From Pontibacter beigongshangensis (GTDB lineage: Bacteria > Bacteroidota > Bacteroidia > Cytophagales > Hymenobacteraceae), in assembly GCF_014332515.1 (NCBI RefSeq), contig NZ_VFSD01000002.1, forward strand, positions 1 to 64,000: a stretch of 64,000 nt of DNA. The letters are read 5' to 3'. The notes below the pieces were generated by a model that searched no databases, was not told the DNA's origin, and saw only the letters and a program-made list of their open reading frames with translations. Of the stretch, positions 44,792-54,276 are shown piece after piece; the stretch's first letter is position 1; every line of letters starts with the position of its first letter. Both the position numbers and the translations under genes were made by a program.

Positions 44792-45622
44792 TTAATTACC
44801 TTGTGATACTTGTGTTGGTTTTTTAAGCTTATCCAATTCGGCTAAGGTGTTTTCGTATACCTTTTCGGCATCGCGCAGGTACTTGCCTTGAGGGTGCAGG
44901 TCTATAAACGACAGGTAAAACTCCACTGCCTCGTTAAAGCGCTCCTGCTGCTTGTTTTGCACGCTTTCGAGCGCAAAACGGTACTGGGCGTCTAACCTCA
45001 GAAATGAGGCTTCCTCGCTGTAAGGTGAGCCGGCATGCTCGTTAATGAAGTTCGTGAGCGCCACTACCGCCGACTTGTAGTACCGCAGCTGGTAGTAAAG
45101 CCGAGCACTGTCGAAGGCTTTCCGGTCGAGCTTTACGTTCAGTTCGTTGATCATGTTGTTGGTTTCCTCCGCAAACTGGCTGTTGGGGAACCGCGACTGA
45201 AACTCGAGCAGCGACTCTAAGGCTGTCCGGGTAGTAGACTGATCCTGCTCATAGCCGGGAGAGCTCATGTACTGCGACTTGGCGTACAGAAAGATAGCCT
45301 CTTCGGCAAACTCGCTGCGCGGATAGGTTTCGTAAAAGAGTTGGAACTGGTACGCGCTGAGCAGGAACTCCCGCTGCATAAAGTGCGTGTGCGCAAACAG
45401 AAACCTGGCACGCTCTCCTTCCGGTCGCCCACCTAACATGGGCAGCACGTCGTTGAGCAGCTGATTGGCGCGGTAGTAGTCCTCTTTCTCGTAATACTTC
45501 AACGCAGCCTCGTACTTCTCATCTACGTTCGTGCTTTTTAAGAGCTTCTGGTAGTTACTACAACCAGCGGTTACCAGCAACATGCCAATAAGCACAATAA
45601 TATGGGAAAAGCCTTTCTTCAT
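44792..45622 (-). CDS. bamD: Outer membrane assembly lipoprotein BamD
   Basis: 276 residues. Lipobox IGMLLVTAGC (Cys21) and then tetratricopeptide-like repeats across about 35-240 (YEAALKYYEKEDYYRANQLL; YQFQLFYETYPRSEFAEEA; LLEFQSRFPNSQFAEETNN). BamD works with BamA to insert outer-membrane beta-barrels. First gene of the bamD-rpoZ-coaC-coaB-porD-(76 aa)-recN row. Confidence 0.95.
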   Translation of the reverse strand: MKKGFSHIIVLIGMLLVTAGCSNYQKLLKSTNVDEKYEAALKYYEKEDYYRANQLLNDVLPMLGGRPEGERARFLFAHTHFMQREFLLSAYQFQLFYETYPRSEFAEEAIFLYAKSQYMSSPGYEQDQSTTRTALESLLEFQSRFPNSQFAEETNNMINELNVKLDRKAFDSARLYYQLRYYKSAVVALTNFINEHAGSPYSEEASFLRLDAQYRFALESVQNKQQERFNEAVEFYLSFIDLHPQGKYLRDAEKVYENTLAELDKLKKPTQVSQGN

Positions 45623-45755
45623 GAACGGGCAAAATTATGGAATATCTGTGTGATTTACAACTATGTTTTAACCACCGAAAAGTGGCTATCAGTTTTCTGA
45701 CATCATTGAGGAACCCTATCGCGAAGAAGGTTCTGATTAAAACTGCCGCAGCTAC

Positions 45756-45807
45756 AGCATCAGCAGCGCAAAAACCCCTCCGGAGGTACCTTTTGATTGG
45801 AATAATT
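45756..45807 (+). repeat. CTCCGGAG intergenic repeat, copy 13
   Basis: CAGCAGCGC leader, AAAAACCCCTCCGGAGGTAC, then TTTTGATTGGAATAATT. 62 bases past the OstA-like stop. Mirrored A and T runs make the hairpin usable from either strand. Confidence 0.9.
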
Positions 45808-45869
45808 GCCTGCCTACGGAAAATTGCTACTGTTCTGGCCCAGCTCTATCAGCTAGTACCTAGTATCTA

Positions 45870-47483
45870 TCACTCCTGCCTGGCTGCTTTTTTGGCTTTT
45901 ACTGGTGGCGCTTCCGGATTTTTCTGCAGGGCAGCGGGTTGTACAGGCTCCGGCTGCACCACCGGCACGCGCTGCAGAAAGATATCTTTCCGCTCCGGAC
46001 GCTGCTCTTCCAGCCATTCAAAACCTTCCAGGGTCCTGTCAGGCTCTTTCAGTTCGTGGGGCGGAATGAAGCTGGCATCCGGACTTACCAGAAACGAGAT
46101 GGTGTTCAATTTATTCTCTTCTGAGAACTTAAGCACCATGTTGCTGCAGATGGCTTTGTTGAGGCCGGAAAGCAGTGTATCGCCCTCCAGCACGAAATAA
46201 AGGCTCTCCCCGTTGCCCTCCACATTTACCCGCCTGATCTTGCCTTCCTGAAAGAAAGCGACCATGTCACGGCCTTTCACCTGGTTAAAGTTCTGAATGG
46301 AGTCTTCGGAAGAGATAAAAGCGTTGCTGAACATGTACATCCTGTCGATGGTCTTGTTGCGGAGGTGGATGTGAATGGTGTCGGACACGATCTGGCTGTT
46401 GTCGCTCCAGAGTACCGGCTTCCGGTTCATGTGCATAATAGAGTCGGTGCGGTTGTAGCTCAGGGAGTCGCATTTGCCCTGCAGGTCGGCTTTATAGATT
46501 TTTACACCGTGGTAGGCATACAGCATGCTGGGCATGTCCGGGGTTTTCGATTCTCTGGAGATCAGGGTGTCGGCTGCCAGGAAAAGCGTGTCGCCTTCCA
46601 TCAGGGTCTCCATTCTGGGGCTGCCGTACACTTTGGCTACGCCGGTATCGCGCCAGTAGCGGCCCACCTGCCCGCGTATGGTCACATCGTCTTTGAGGGA
46701 GCGCATGGTTACGTTGCGCTGGGCATAGCCGTAGCCCCTGCCCTCGTCGTAGAACAGCTTTTCGCCGCCCAGCCTGTATTCCGGTGTCAGGATGTAGGCA
46801 TTTTTTCCAAAGTCAGAAATCCTGCGGATGGTATCGTAGGTGCCCTCCTCGGCATACAGGTCGCCCTGCTTGCCTTTAATAAAGGTGGGCCCCTGGAAGT
46901 ACACAATCTTGGTTTCGCTGTTGTAGCGCATATTTTCGGCCGTGATGTCGTAATCCTGCGAAAAGACTTTTACATCGCGCTGAAAGGTAAACATCTTGGT
47001 GTTGGTGTCGTAGGTGCCCCGGCGGCTCTGCAGGCGGTTTTCGGGGTCCACGATGGTGCCTCCTTCGGTGTACACCGCCGTGCGGGTAGTCAGGTCGTAG
47101 TCGAGGCTGGGGGTGGTCAGGGTCATGCGCGGGTCCTTCATCACCACGTCGCCGGTCATGCGGGCGGTGCGTTTGTCGCCGTCGTAGGTGGCGCGGTGGC
47201 CGGTCATGGTTACGGTATCGGCCTGGTTGATGCGTACATTGCCAAAGGCTTCCAACATCTCAGTCCCATCGTATTTGTATACCGAGTCGGCAAACAGGAA
47301 CGTGTCCTGCTGCTTAAAGCGCACGTTCCCGAGCAGTTTCGTTATCCGCTGCCCGTTAAATATGCCTCCCTTCAGACTGTCGGCCCCCTGCAGTTCTACT
47401 CTGTCCTGTTTTGCCTGCTGCCCCAAAACGGCAAAAGACATCAGCGTAAAGACAAGAGAAAACAGTATTTTTGTGAACTTCAT
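45870..47483 (-). CDS. OstA-like organic solvent tolerance/LPS-transport protein
   Basis: 537 residues with a signal peptide (about 1-21). Repeated OstA-type strands: ITKLLGNVRFKQQDTFLFAD, YDGTEMLEAFGNVRINQADT, ARMTGDVVMKDPRMTLTTPS and more. The OstA_2 fold is a beta-jellyroll shared with LptA and the N-terminal part of LptD, which carry LPS across the periplasm. The C-terminal 60 residues are Pro/Lys-rich. Divergent from tilS across a 219-base spacer that holds ATCTAACATCTAG motifs. Confidence 0.88.
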   Translation of the reverse strand: MKFTKILFSLVFTLMSFAVLGQQAKQDRVELQGADSLKGGIFNGQRITKLLGNVRFKQQDTFLFADSVYKYDGTEMLEAFGNVRINQADTVTMTGHRATYDGDKRTARMTGDVVMKDPRMTLTTPSLDYDLTTRTAVYTEGGTIVDPENRLQSRRGTYDTNTKMFTFQRDVKVFSQDYDITAENMRYNSETKIVYFQGPTFIKGKQGDLYAEEGTYDTIRRISDFGKNAYILTPEYRLGGEKLFYDEGRGYGYAQRNVTMRSLKDDVTIRGQVGRYWRDTGVAKVYGSPRMETLMEGDTLFLAADTLISRESKTPDMPSMLYAYHGVKIYKADLQGKCDSLSYNRTDSIMHMNRKPVLWSDNSQIVSDTIHIHLRNKTIDRMYMFSNAFISSEDSIQNFNQVKGRDMVAFFQEGKIRRVNVEGNGESLYFVLEGDTLLSGLNKAICSNMVLKFSEENKLNTISFLVSPDASFIPPHELKEPDRTLEGFEWLEEQRPERKDIFLQRVPVVQPEPVQPAALQKNPEAPPVKAKKAARQE

Positions 47484-47488
47484 TCTTT

Positions 47489-47661
47489 TTAGATGCTAGA
47501 TATCAGATACTAGATGTTAGATTTTTTGAGTGAGTCAAAAAGGTATCTCAGAAGTAAGTGCCCAAATTTGCTGATCACCTGGCTGAATTGTATTGACCAG
47601 GAAACAAATTTTTGCATGACACATTTCAAGTCTAGAATCTAACATCTAGTATCTAACATCT
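47489..47661. repeat. Short ATCTAACATCTAG spacer motifs between ostA-like and tilS
   Basis: The block 47489-47517 (AGATACTAGATGTTAGAT) and its inverse 47633-47661 (ATCTAACATCTAGTATC) form an inverted pair about 115 bases apart. Similar blocks are at 49135-49163 and 61689-61707. They lie in the divergent promoter region. Confidence 0.55.
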
Positions 47662-47702
47662 TATTCAATTCAAAATTAGAAAAAATTTACCACCTGCTGC
47701 TT

Positions 47703-49028
47703 ATGCTCCAGAAAGTTTTAGGTTTCATACAATCACATGCCCTATGCCAGCCCGACAGCCGCCTGCTGGCCACCGTGAGTGGCGGCATCGACTCGGTGGT
47801 GCTCTGCGAAGTGCTGCACCAGCTAAAGTTCGACTTCGCCATTGCCCACTGCAACTTCGGCCTGCGTGCCGAAGACTCGGAGGCCGACCAAGTGTTCGTC
47901 AAAAAACTGGCCAAAAAGTACAACGTGCCGTTCTTTACCGAAAACTTCAGCACCACGGCCTTTGCCGAGCAGGAGCATATCTCGACCCAGATGGCGGCGC
48001 GCGCCCTGCGCTACGCCTGGTTTGAGCAGGTGCGCCAGCAGGAAGGCTACGACTACATCGCCACCGCCCACCATAGCAACGACACGACCGAAACCATATT
48101 GCTGCACCTGACCAAAGGCACTGGTATTGCCGGGCTGCACGGCATTCCGCCAAAAAACGGCCGCATTATCCGGCCCATGCTCCCGCTCACCAAAGACGAC
48201 ATCTACGACTTTGTAACCACCAACCATATTATCTGGCGCGAAGACAGCTCCAACCTGAGCACCAAGTACCAGCGCAACAAAATCAGGCACGATGTAATTC
48301 CGGCCCTGAAGGAGATTAACCCCAACCTGGAGGAAACGCTGCAGCAGACCGCCGAACGCGTGAGCCACGCTGAGGCCATTGTGGCAGCCTATATCGCCAA
48401 CTTGGAGCAGCAGGCGGTGCGGCAGGAGGAGAAGGCCGTTTTCATTGATTTAATTCCGTTACAGGAGGCAACCGGCCTGCCGGTGGTGCTGCACGAGCTG
48501 CTGAAACCTTACAACTTTAGCTACACCATGGTGCTGGAACTGACGCGGGCACTCGATGGCCTCTCCGGCAAGCAGTTCGACTCCCCAACCCACACCCTCG
48601 TGAAGGACCGGGAGCAGCTGGTGGTCACGCCCCGCAACCTGAGCAGCTTTGGCAGCATACAGATAGCCGAAGGGCAGCAGGAGGTGCAGGAGCCACATGT
48701 CCGCCTCACGCTCACCGAGTTTGAGGCCGGTAGCTACAAACTCAATACCAAGCCGCACGTGGCCGCCCTCGATGCCGACCTGCTTAAATTCCCGCTCAAG
48801 CTGCGCCCCTGGCAGGAAGGCGACTGGTTTGTGCCGCTCGGCATGAACGGCAAGAAAAAGATCAGCGATTTTCTGGTAGACAGGAAAGTGCCGGCCAACC
48901 TGAAGCAGCAGGTACTGGTGCTCACCTCCGAGCAATCTATTGTGTGGGTAGTTGGCCAACGGCTCGATAACCGCTTTAAGGTGACGGAGAAGACGCAGCG
49001 GGTACTGGAGATCAGGTTGGTGAAGTAA
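47703..49028 (+). CDS. tilS: tRNA(Ile)-lysidine synthase
   Basis: Modifies C34 of the tRNA-Ile CAU anticodon to lysidine, essential for reading AUA. 441 residues. PP-loop ATP motif SGGIDS at 26-31; YIATAHHSNDTTETILLHLTKG; GIPPKNGRIIRPML; and RNKIRHDVIP. C-terminal TilS domains include the lysine-recognition part ending around FLVDRKVP. Its own unit; a 16-bp hairpin lies 200 bases downstream. Confidence 0.95.
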   Translation: MLQKVLGFIQSHALCQPDSRLLATVSGGIDSVVLCEVLHQLKFDFAIAHCNFGLRAEDSEADQVFVKKLAKKYNVPFFTENFSTTAFAEQEHISTQMAARALRYAWFEQVRQQEGYDYIATAHHSNDTTETILLHLTKGTGIAGLHGIPPKNGRIIRPMLPLTKDDIYDFVTTNHIIWREDSSNLSTKYQRNKIRHDVIPALKEINPNLEETLQQTAERVSHAEAIVAAYIANLEQQAVRQEEKAVFIDLIPLQEATGLPVVLHELLKPYNFSYTMVLELTRALDGLSGKQFDSPTHTLVKDREQLVVTPRNLSSFGSIQIAEGQQEVQEPHVRLTLTEFEAGSYKLNTKPHVAALDADLLKFPLKLRPWQEGDWFVPLGMNGKKKISDFLVDRKVPANLKQQVLVLTSEQSIVWVVGQRLDNRFKVTEKTQRVLEIRLVK

Positions 49029-49071
49029 TTTTGAATTTTGAGTGAGTGGAGCGGTGAAGGAGTGGATGAGT

Positions 49072-49132
49072 AATTATTTGAATGGTTTTGGCCCTTCGGA
49101 GGCTTCTGTTGCTGCTGGTGCTGCTGGTGCTG
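49072..49132 (-). repeat. CTCCGGAG intergenic repeat, copy 14
   Basis: On the minus strand: AGCACCAGCAGCACCAGCAG leader (three units), GCCTCCGAAGGGCC, then CCATTCAAATAATT. It lies 44 bases past the tilS stop. Confidence 0.85.
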
Positions 49133-49227
49133 TTTTAGATGCTAGATGTTAGATATTAGACTTTTTGGTCTGAATGTGTATATCGCTCCCCTTCCTCAAG
49201 GATTTACAGGATAAGAGGATAATTTTC

Positions 49228-49270
49228 TTCCCCCGCTGTGCGTGCTTTCCCACTACGCACAGCGGGGGAA
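49228..49270. terminator. 16-bp perfect hairpin between tilS and mdh
   Basis: TTCCCCCGCTGTGCGT / ACGCACAGCGGGGGAA around an 11-base loop. The T-rich tail is weak, so it may be a terminator or a REP-type hairpin. Confidence 0.55.
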
Positions 49271-49335
49271 TTTCATTTCCAAATCTTCGAATTCCTAAAC
49301 CAACCAATTAACTATGAAGCAATTATCAATCAACC

Positions 49336-49393
49336 AATTATTCTAATCAAAATGGCCTCCCGGAGGCTTTTGCTCCTACAGATGCTGCTGCTC
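49336..49393 (-). repeat. CTCCGGAG intergenic repeat, copy 15
   Basis: Minus strand: GAGCAGCAGCATC leader, GCCTCCGGGAGGCC (a 13-base near palindrome), then TTTTGATTAGAATAATT. With copy 14 it fills most of the 560-base tilS-mdh spacer. Confidence 0.88.
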
Positions 49394-49588
49394 AACAGAT
49401 CAGACCTTTATCAGGCGATGTCATCCGGAGCTAGGCACCACTATAGATTCCTGAACTATTGTTAGTTTTTCAGACTAGAATAAAAATCTCCCGGAAAGAA
49501 TATATATTTATTTGCCTCTAATGAGAATACTTTTTATATTTTTACCCTAGTTAACTGAATCTCAAACCCAAATAAAGTATACCCTGCA

Positions 49589-50530
49589 ATGAAAGTAACT
49601 GTAGTTGGAGCCGGAAACGTTGGAGCAACATGCGCCGATGTGTTGGCTTACCGCGAAATAGCGAACGAAGTAGTTTTATTGGATATTAGAGAAGGTTTTG
49701 CCGAGGGCAAGGCACTTGATATCTGGCAAAAGTCGCCTATTAACCTGTACGACACCCGCACCGTGGGCGTAACAAACGATTATAGCCGCACAGCTGATTC
49801 TGATGTAGTGGTGATCACCTCCGGGCTGCCGCGCAAACCCGGCATGACCCGCGATGACCTTATCTCTACAAACGCCGGCATTGTGCAGTCCGTGACCGAG
49901 AACGTGGTGAAGCATTCTCCCAATGCCATCATCATTGTGGTGTCTAACCCGCTCGATGTGATGACCTATGCGGCGCACATCACTTCTAAATTCCCGCGTA
50001 ACCGCATTATTGGTATGGCCGGCATCCTGGACACAGCCCGCTACAGAGCCTTCCTGGCCGAGGAACTGAACGTTTCGCCAAAAGACATACAGGCCGTGCT
50101 GATGGGCGGACATGGCGACACCATGGTGCCGCTACCTCGCTACACCACCGTAGGCGGCATTCCTGTAACTGAACTGATCTCTGAAGATAAACTGACTGCT
50201 ATTGTAGAACGCACCAAAAACGGTGGCGGCGAACTGGTGAAACTGATGGGCACTTCGGCCTGGTATGCACCAGGTGCAGCAGCGGCGCAGATGGTAGAAG
50301 CCATTGTGCGTGACCAGCGCCGTGTGTTCCCGGTTTGCATTAAGCTGGAAGGCGAGTACGGCATAGATGGCGTGTATCTGGGCGTGCCTGTAATTCTAGG
50401 CAAGAACGGTGTCGAGAAAGTGATAGAGCTGCAACTCAACGACGAGGAGAAGCAGCTGCTGGAAACTTCCCGCGGCCATGTAAAAGAAGTAATGGACGCA
50501 CTGGACAAAATGACGGCTGCCAAAGCTTAA
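49589..50530 (+). CDS. mdh: Malate dehydrogenase (LDH-like type)
   Basis: NAD-dependent oxidation of malate to oxaloacetate in the TCA cycle. 313 residues. NAD motif VVGAGNVGAT (5-14); active-site residues ITSGLPRKPGMTRDDL (Arg), VVSNPLDVMTY, DTARYRAFLAEEL, and the proton-accepting His in GGHGDTMVPL. The Arg/Pro pattern is malate-specific rather than lactate-type. A terminator follows, and the quinone-linked mqo is convergent. Confidence 0.96.
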   Translation: MKVTVVGAGNVGATCADVLAYREIANEVVLLDIREGFAEGKALDIWQKSPINLYDTRTVGVTNDYSRTADSDVVVITSGLPRKPGMTRDDLISTNAGIVQSVTENVVKHSPNAIIIVVSNPLDVMTYAAHITSKFPRNRIIGMAGILDTARYRAFLAEELNVSPKDIQAVLMGGHGDTMVPLPRYTTVGGIPVTELISEDKLTAIVERTKNGGGELVKLMGTSAWYAPGAAAAQMVEAIVRDQRRVFPVCIKLEGEYGIDGVYLGVPVILGKNGVEKVIELQLNDEEKQLLETSRGHVKEVMDALDKMTAAKA

Positions 50531-50554
50531 TTCCTGAAAGCGGCCATACCTATA

Positions 50555-50595
50555 ACCAAAAGCGGCGCTTCCTGCATGGAAGCGCCGCTTTTGGT
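50555..50595 (+). terminator. Terminator after mdh
   Basis: Perfect 18-base stem beginning ACCAAAAGCGGCGC and ending TTTTGGT, with a 5-base loop. Confidence 0.9.
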
Positions 50596-50729
50596 TTATC
50601 TTTTATTTTATTAATAGTGTCTTAACAAGGACCCGACACAGAAAGCGAAAACTCACAAATGCAAATATAAAACCTCTGCTTCATATAAGCCCTTTGCCTT
50701 ATGTCCTGCGTCTTGTGTCCTGTTAACTT

Positions 50730-52241
50730 TTACCTTACCGGCTCCGGGCTCGTCAGTTCCAGCACCTCGCTGGTCATAGTGCGAACTTTGTAGAGCAGCT
50801 CCGGATCATTAGCCAGCGACTGCCCAAACGAAGGAATCATCTGCCTGATCTTTTCCTGCCACTCCGGCGAATTAAATTTTTCGGGGAAGCAACGCTCCAT
50901 CAGACTCAGCATAATGGCAACAGCCGTAGACGCTCCCGGCGAGGCACCCAGCAAAGCAGCTATGGTACCATCAGCAGAGCTTACCACCTCCGTGCCAAAC
51001 TCCAGCACACCCCCCAGCTTCGGGTCTTTTTTGATCACCTGCACCCGCTGCCCGGCGTATTCCAGGTCCCAGTCCTCCTGGCGGGCGTTCGGTAAATAGT
51101 CTTTCAGGGCCAGCAAACGGTCTTCAGGCGACTGACGCACCTGGTTGATCAGGTATTTGGTAAGCGGCATGTTCTTGATGCCTGCCACCAGCATGGGTCG
51201 CAGGTTGCCTGTTTTAATAGAAAGCGGTAAATCGAACATAGACCCTTTCTTCAGGAACTTGGTAGTGAACCCGGCATAGGGCCCAAATAACAACTCCCGC
51301 TTGCCATTGATCACGCGCGTATCGAGGTGCGGCACCGACATAGGGGGAGAACCAACGGCTGCCTTGCCATAAACTTTCGCCTCGTGCTGCTCAATAATGG
51401 CCGGGTTATTACACTTGAGCCACTGCCCGCTTACTGGAAAACCGCCAAAGCCTTTCCCTTCCGGAATCCCGGATTTTATCAGCAGTGGCAGCGAGCCACC
51501 TCCGGCGCCTATAAACACGAACTTCGCCATTATTTTGCGCTTGTTGCCGGTGTTCAGGTCTTTCACCTTCACACGCCATCTTCCGTCTGCCTCCTGCTGC
51601 AGCTTTTTCACCTCAAGTCCGAAATGCAGGTTCACTCCCTCCATTTTGTGTAATTGGCTGAACGAGTCGCGGGTCAGGGCACCAAAGTTTACGTCTGTTC
51701 CGATTTCCATGCGGGTTGCGGCCACTTTCTCCGTTTTCTTACGGCCCGCCATTACAAGCGGCATCCACTCGGCGAGCTGGTCAAAGTCGTCGGAGTACTG
51801 CATACCCTGGAAGAGCACCGACTTCTGCATGGCAGCATACCGCTTCCGGAGAAACTCTACATTGGTTTGCCCCCATACGAAGCTCATGTGCGGTACACTT
51901 TTGATAAAGTTTGGTTTAATAAAGTTGCGCTGCACCAGGTAGGACCAGAACTGCCTCGATAGCTCGAAAGACTCGGCAATGTTAACAGCCTTGGACGTGT
52001 CTATGGAGCCATCGGCTCGTGGTGGGGTGTAATTCAGTTCGCAGAAGGCGGCATGTCCGGTGCCGGCGTTGTTCCAGGCATCGGAGCTTTCGGCTGCTGC
52101 AACATCGAGCCTTTCAAAAACTTCGATTTTCAAATCAGGCTGCAGTTCTTTTAGCATCATGCCCAGGGTGGCGCTCATAATACCGGCACCAATCAGAACT
52201 ACATCAGGGTTTTCTTCAAATGATCTATCGCTTTTAATCAT
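50730..52241 (-). CDS. mqo: Malate:quinone oxidoreductase
   Basis: FAD enzyme at the membrane that oxidises malate and reduces quinone, bypassing NAD. 503 residues. N-terminal FAD motif [14 protein letters not shown] (14-27); [37 protein letters not shown]; and [16 protein letters not shown] near the end, all typical of Mqo. With mdh next to it, the cell can choose between NAD- and quinone-linked malate oxidation. Upstream spacer carries a MITE-like element. Confidence 0.96.
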   Translation of the reverse strand: MIKSDRSFEENPDVVLIGAGIMSATLGMMLKELQPDLKIEVFERLDVAAAESSDAWNNAGTGHAAFCELNYTPPRADGSIDTSKAVNIAESFELSRQFWSYLVQRNFIKPNFIKSVPHMSFVWGQTNVEFLRKRYAAMQKSVLFQGMQYSDDFDQLAEWMPLVMAGRKKTEKVAATRMEIGTDVNFGALTRDSFSQLHKMEGVNLHFGLEVKKLQQEADGRWRVKVKDLNTGNKRKIMAKFVFIGAGGGSLPLLIKSGIPEGKGFGGFPVSGQWLKCNNPAIIEQHEAKVYGKAAVGSPPMSVPHLDTRVINGKRELLFGPYAGFTTKFLKKGSMFDLPLSIKTGNLRPMLVAGIKNMPLTKYLINQVRQSPEDRLLALKDYLPNARQEDWDLEYAGQRVQVIKKDPKLGGVLEFGTEVVSSADGTIAALLGASPGASTAVAIMLSLMERCFPEKFNSPEWQEKIRQMIPSFGQSLANDPELLYKVRTMTSEVLELTSPEPVR

Positions 52242-52450
52242 AACTGTAATCGTAGATCACAAAGTTACGTCGAAAATTGAAAATAGTCTTGCCACAAAGC
52301 GGATTTAAACATCTTTTATTGCATTATTAATAGCTGATAAGTTATAATTTTGATCCTCGCAACCTGCAATACCCTAATCTACAGACAATTGCAATAAAAG
52401 ATACTAACAATTGATAGGACTTTACGCATATTACCTCCCAAACGACTATA

Positions 52451-52573
52451 GACTGTGACTTAGCTTACCGGAACCAGAAGTTGCATCACCCTGAGAAAAG
52501 CGACACACGCATCACGACAGTTTATTATTGGTAAAAAAGGTGAAACAGATTCTGGTATGTGGTATCGCTGACA
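52451..52573 (-). repeat. MITE-like element, copy 2
   Basis: Ends GACTGTGACTTAGCTTACCG and an inverted counterpart near GGTATCGCTGACAATAGT. The inside holds TTGCATCACCCTGAG and CGACACACGCATCACGA, but the palindrome of copy 1 is broken. The rest of the spacer 52242-52678 is AT-rich without genes. Confidence 0.7.
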
Positions 52574-52633
52574 ATAGTTGTTGGTTGCCAGGAAGAGATA
52601 AATCAGCTTAAAACAAATAACAGCCAGCAACCA

Positions 52634-52676
52634 AATTATTCTAATCAAAAAGCCCCTCCGGAGCATCTGCCGCTGA
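52634..52676 (-). repeat. CTCCGGAG intergenic repeat, copy 16
   Basis: Minus strand, 2 bases after a stop: CTCAGCGGCAG, GCTCCGGAGGGGC, five T's, GATTAGAATAATT. It fits as a terminator of the gene before it. Confidence 0.9.
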
Positions 52677-52678
52677 GA

Positions 52679-53173
52679 CTACATGCCTAAGCCCGACTCT
52701 ATAGGATTCCAGCTTACTGCACTTTTGCCGGCTGCTGTGTAGGGTGATTTGCGGGAGGCTACCTGCACCAGGGTAATAATTCGTTCGCCCCGCAGCATGT
52801 GCAGGCGGGAGTTGTCGGCGAACACATCCAAAAGCGACTGCCCGAGTTGCTGCGGCACCTTGCCGAACTGGTGCAGCACCACCACCAGGCCTGTTCCTGC
52901 CACATCGTGTTCAGAAAGGCTATCGCGGAGAGAAGGCAGGGTATGGGCGTAGGTATCGGAAAAACGGAATTTTATTTTGAGGTCGGCATGCACGGCCGCT
53001 TCGTCTGACCAGTGGCTGCAATCCAAATCCAGCACCCGGTAGCGCTGGCCCCTGAACCAGAAAGTATCGGCTATCAGAATTTCTTTCGCCATGTAGAGAC
53101 TAACCCAACCGTTCTGAAAAAGAATCCAGTCCAGCCTTTGCCACTCCTCCGGCACATTTCTGAAAACAGCCAT
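52679..53173 (-). CDS. Hypothetical protein (164 aa)
   Basis: Not recognised. 164 residues, soluble, mixed alpha/beta, no signal peptide. Notable segments are NVPEEWQRLDWILFQNGWVS at the start and a Gly-rich VAGTGLVVVLHQFGKVP. It stands alone, upstream of mqo and downstream of the rhomboid row by 171 bases. Directly followed by CTCCGGAG copy 16. Confidence 0.65.
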   Translation of the reverse strand: MAVFRNVPEEWQRLDWILFQNGWVSLYMAKEILIADTFWFRGQRYRVLDLDCSHWSDEAAVHADLKIKFRFSDTYAHTLPSLRDSLSEHDVAGTGLVVVLHQFGKVPQQLGQSLLDVFADNSRLHMLRGERIITLVQVASRKSPYTAAGKSAVSWNPIESGLGM

Positions 53174-53344
53174 AGCTCAGTTACTACAGAATTTGGTGCT
53201 TGTTGCTCAAAAGACCTTTTGAAAGCTGTGAATATAAATTTAGCCATTCCTGCATCATAAACCGACGCAAAACGCTGCAATTAAAGTTCTGAAAGCAGAT
53301 TTGCCATTATTTATAATTTTGAATTTCTAATTTGACAAAGTCTC

Positions 53345-54253
53345 TCAGTCCTTTTGGCTGGCCATAAACAGCTTCTGCTTCTCTTCCTTTGATAGGCTTT
53401 CGTAGCCGGAGCTGGATATTTTGTCGAGAATCAGGTCGATCTCCGTTTGGCTTGGTTTGCCGGCAGCGTTTGCCTTCACGCCCCTGGCACCGTTCGCCAC
53501 AGCTACTTTACTGCGCCGGTGTGTTACCTTTAGGTGTGGCCTGCGCGTGAAAAGGTTTGTAATAAAGTCGAGGAAAGCGTGAAGCGGCCGCCCCAGATCG
53601 CGGCCAGCCTGCAGTTGTTTTACAAAAATCCAGCCGAGCACGGCACCGCCCAGGTGCGCTATATTACCGCCCGCATTGTCTCCTACCGCCCCCGAAATCG
53701 AGAGTATTACCAGGAACAGGGCAATATACTTTATCCGAACCGGGCCAATCAGGATCAGGTTAAAGGTAAAGTTAGGCAGCAGTGTAGCCGCACCTACCAC
53801 TATTGCCAGCACACTGGCCGAGGCTCCGATCATCACAGAGTCGAATGCCCGGGCAGCGAAAAAAGGAATCAGGTTATAGCTCAGCAGGTAAAGCAGTCCG
53901 CCGGCAATGCCGCCATACACATACAGGCTCAGCAGTTTCTTGTCGCCCAGGTACTCCCGTATCAGTTGGCCAAACCAGTACAGGTTCAGCATGTTGAAGA
54001 TGATGTGCAGAAAACCTTCATGCGTAAAGAAGTACGTGATCAGCGTCCACGGGCGCGTAAGGAAGGTCATCGGGCTGGAGTGCAGCGCAACAAAACTCAT
54101 CAGCGTATTATAGATCCCGGCATTGCTGCCCAGTACCAGAATCGTTCTGAGCACAATAAGCACCACAAAAACGATAATGTTAATCAGGATAAGCTGCTTC
54201 AGCGTGTTATTGGGCTGACGAAAGGCTTGTTTTATATCTTCAAGGATGTTCAT
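53345..54253 (-). CDS. Rhomboid family intramembrane serine protease A
   Basis: 302 residues with six membrane helices in about 20-210. The active-site dyad is Ser145 in GASAS (usually GASG) and His200 in NIAHLGGA; HIIFNMLN supplies His83 and Asn87. A long basic soluble tail of about 90 residues follows the last helix. Rhomboids cut single-pass membrane proteins. Third gene of the mutL-rhomboid B-rhomboid A row (23 bases apart). Confidence 0.9.
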   Translation of the reverse strand: MNILEDIKQAFRQPNNTLKQLILINIIVFVVLIVLRTILVLGSNAGIYNTLMSFVALHSSPMTFLTRPWTLITYFFTHEGFLHIIFNMLNLYWFGQLIREYLGDKKLLSLYVYGGIAGGLLYLLSYNLIPFFAARAFDSVMIGASASVLAIVVGAATLLPNFTFNLILIGPVRIKYIALFLVILSISGAVGDNAGGNIAHLGGAVLGWIFVKQLQAGRDLGRPLHAFLDFITNLFTRRPHLKVTHRRSKVAVANGARGVKANAAGKPSQTEIDLILDKISSSGYESLSKEEKQKLFMASQKD

Positions 54254-54276
54254 TGTATATTAGATTTGTCGCGTTT

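Noticed and set aside
46365-47492. A 375-codon frame antisense to the OstA-like gene
   Set aside because: Val/Gly/His-rich shadow with no family features; OstA repeats are clear on the minus strand.
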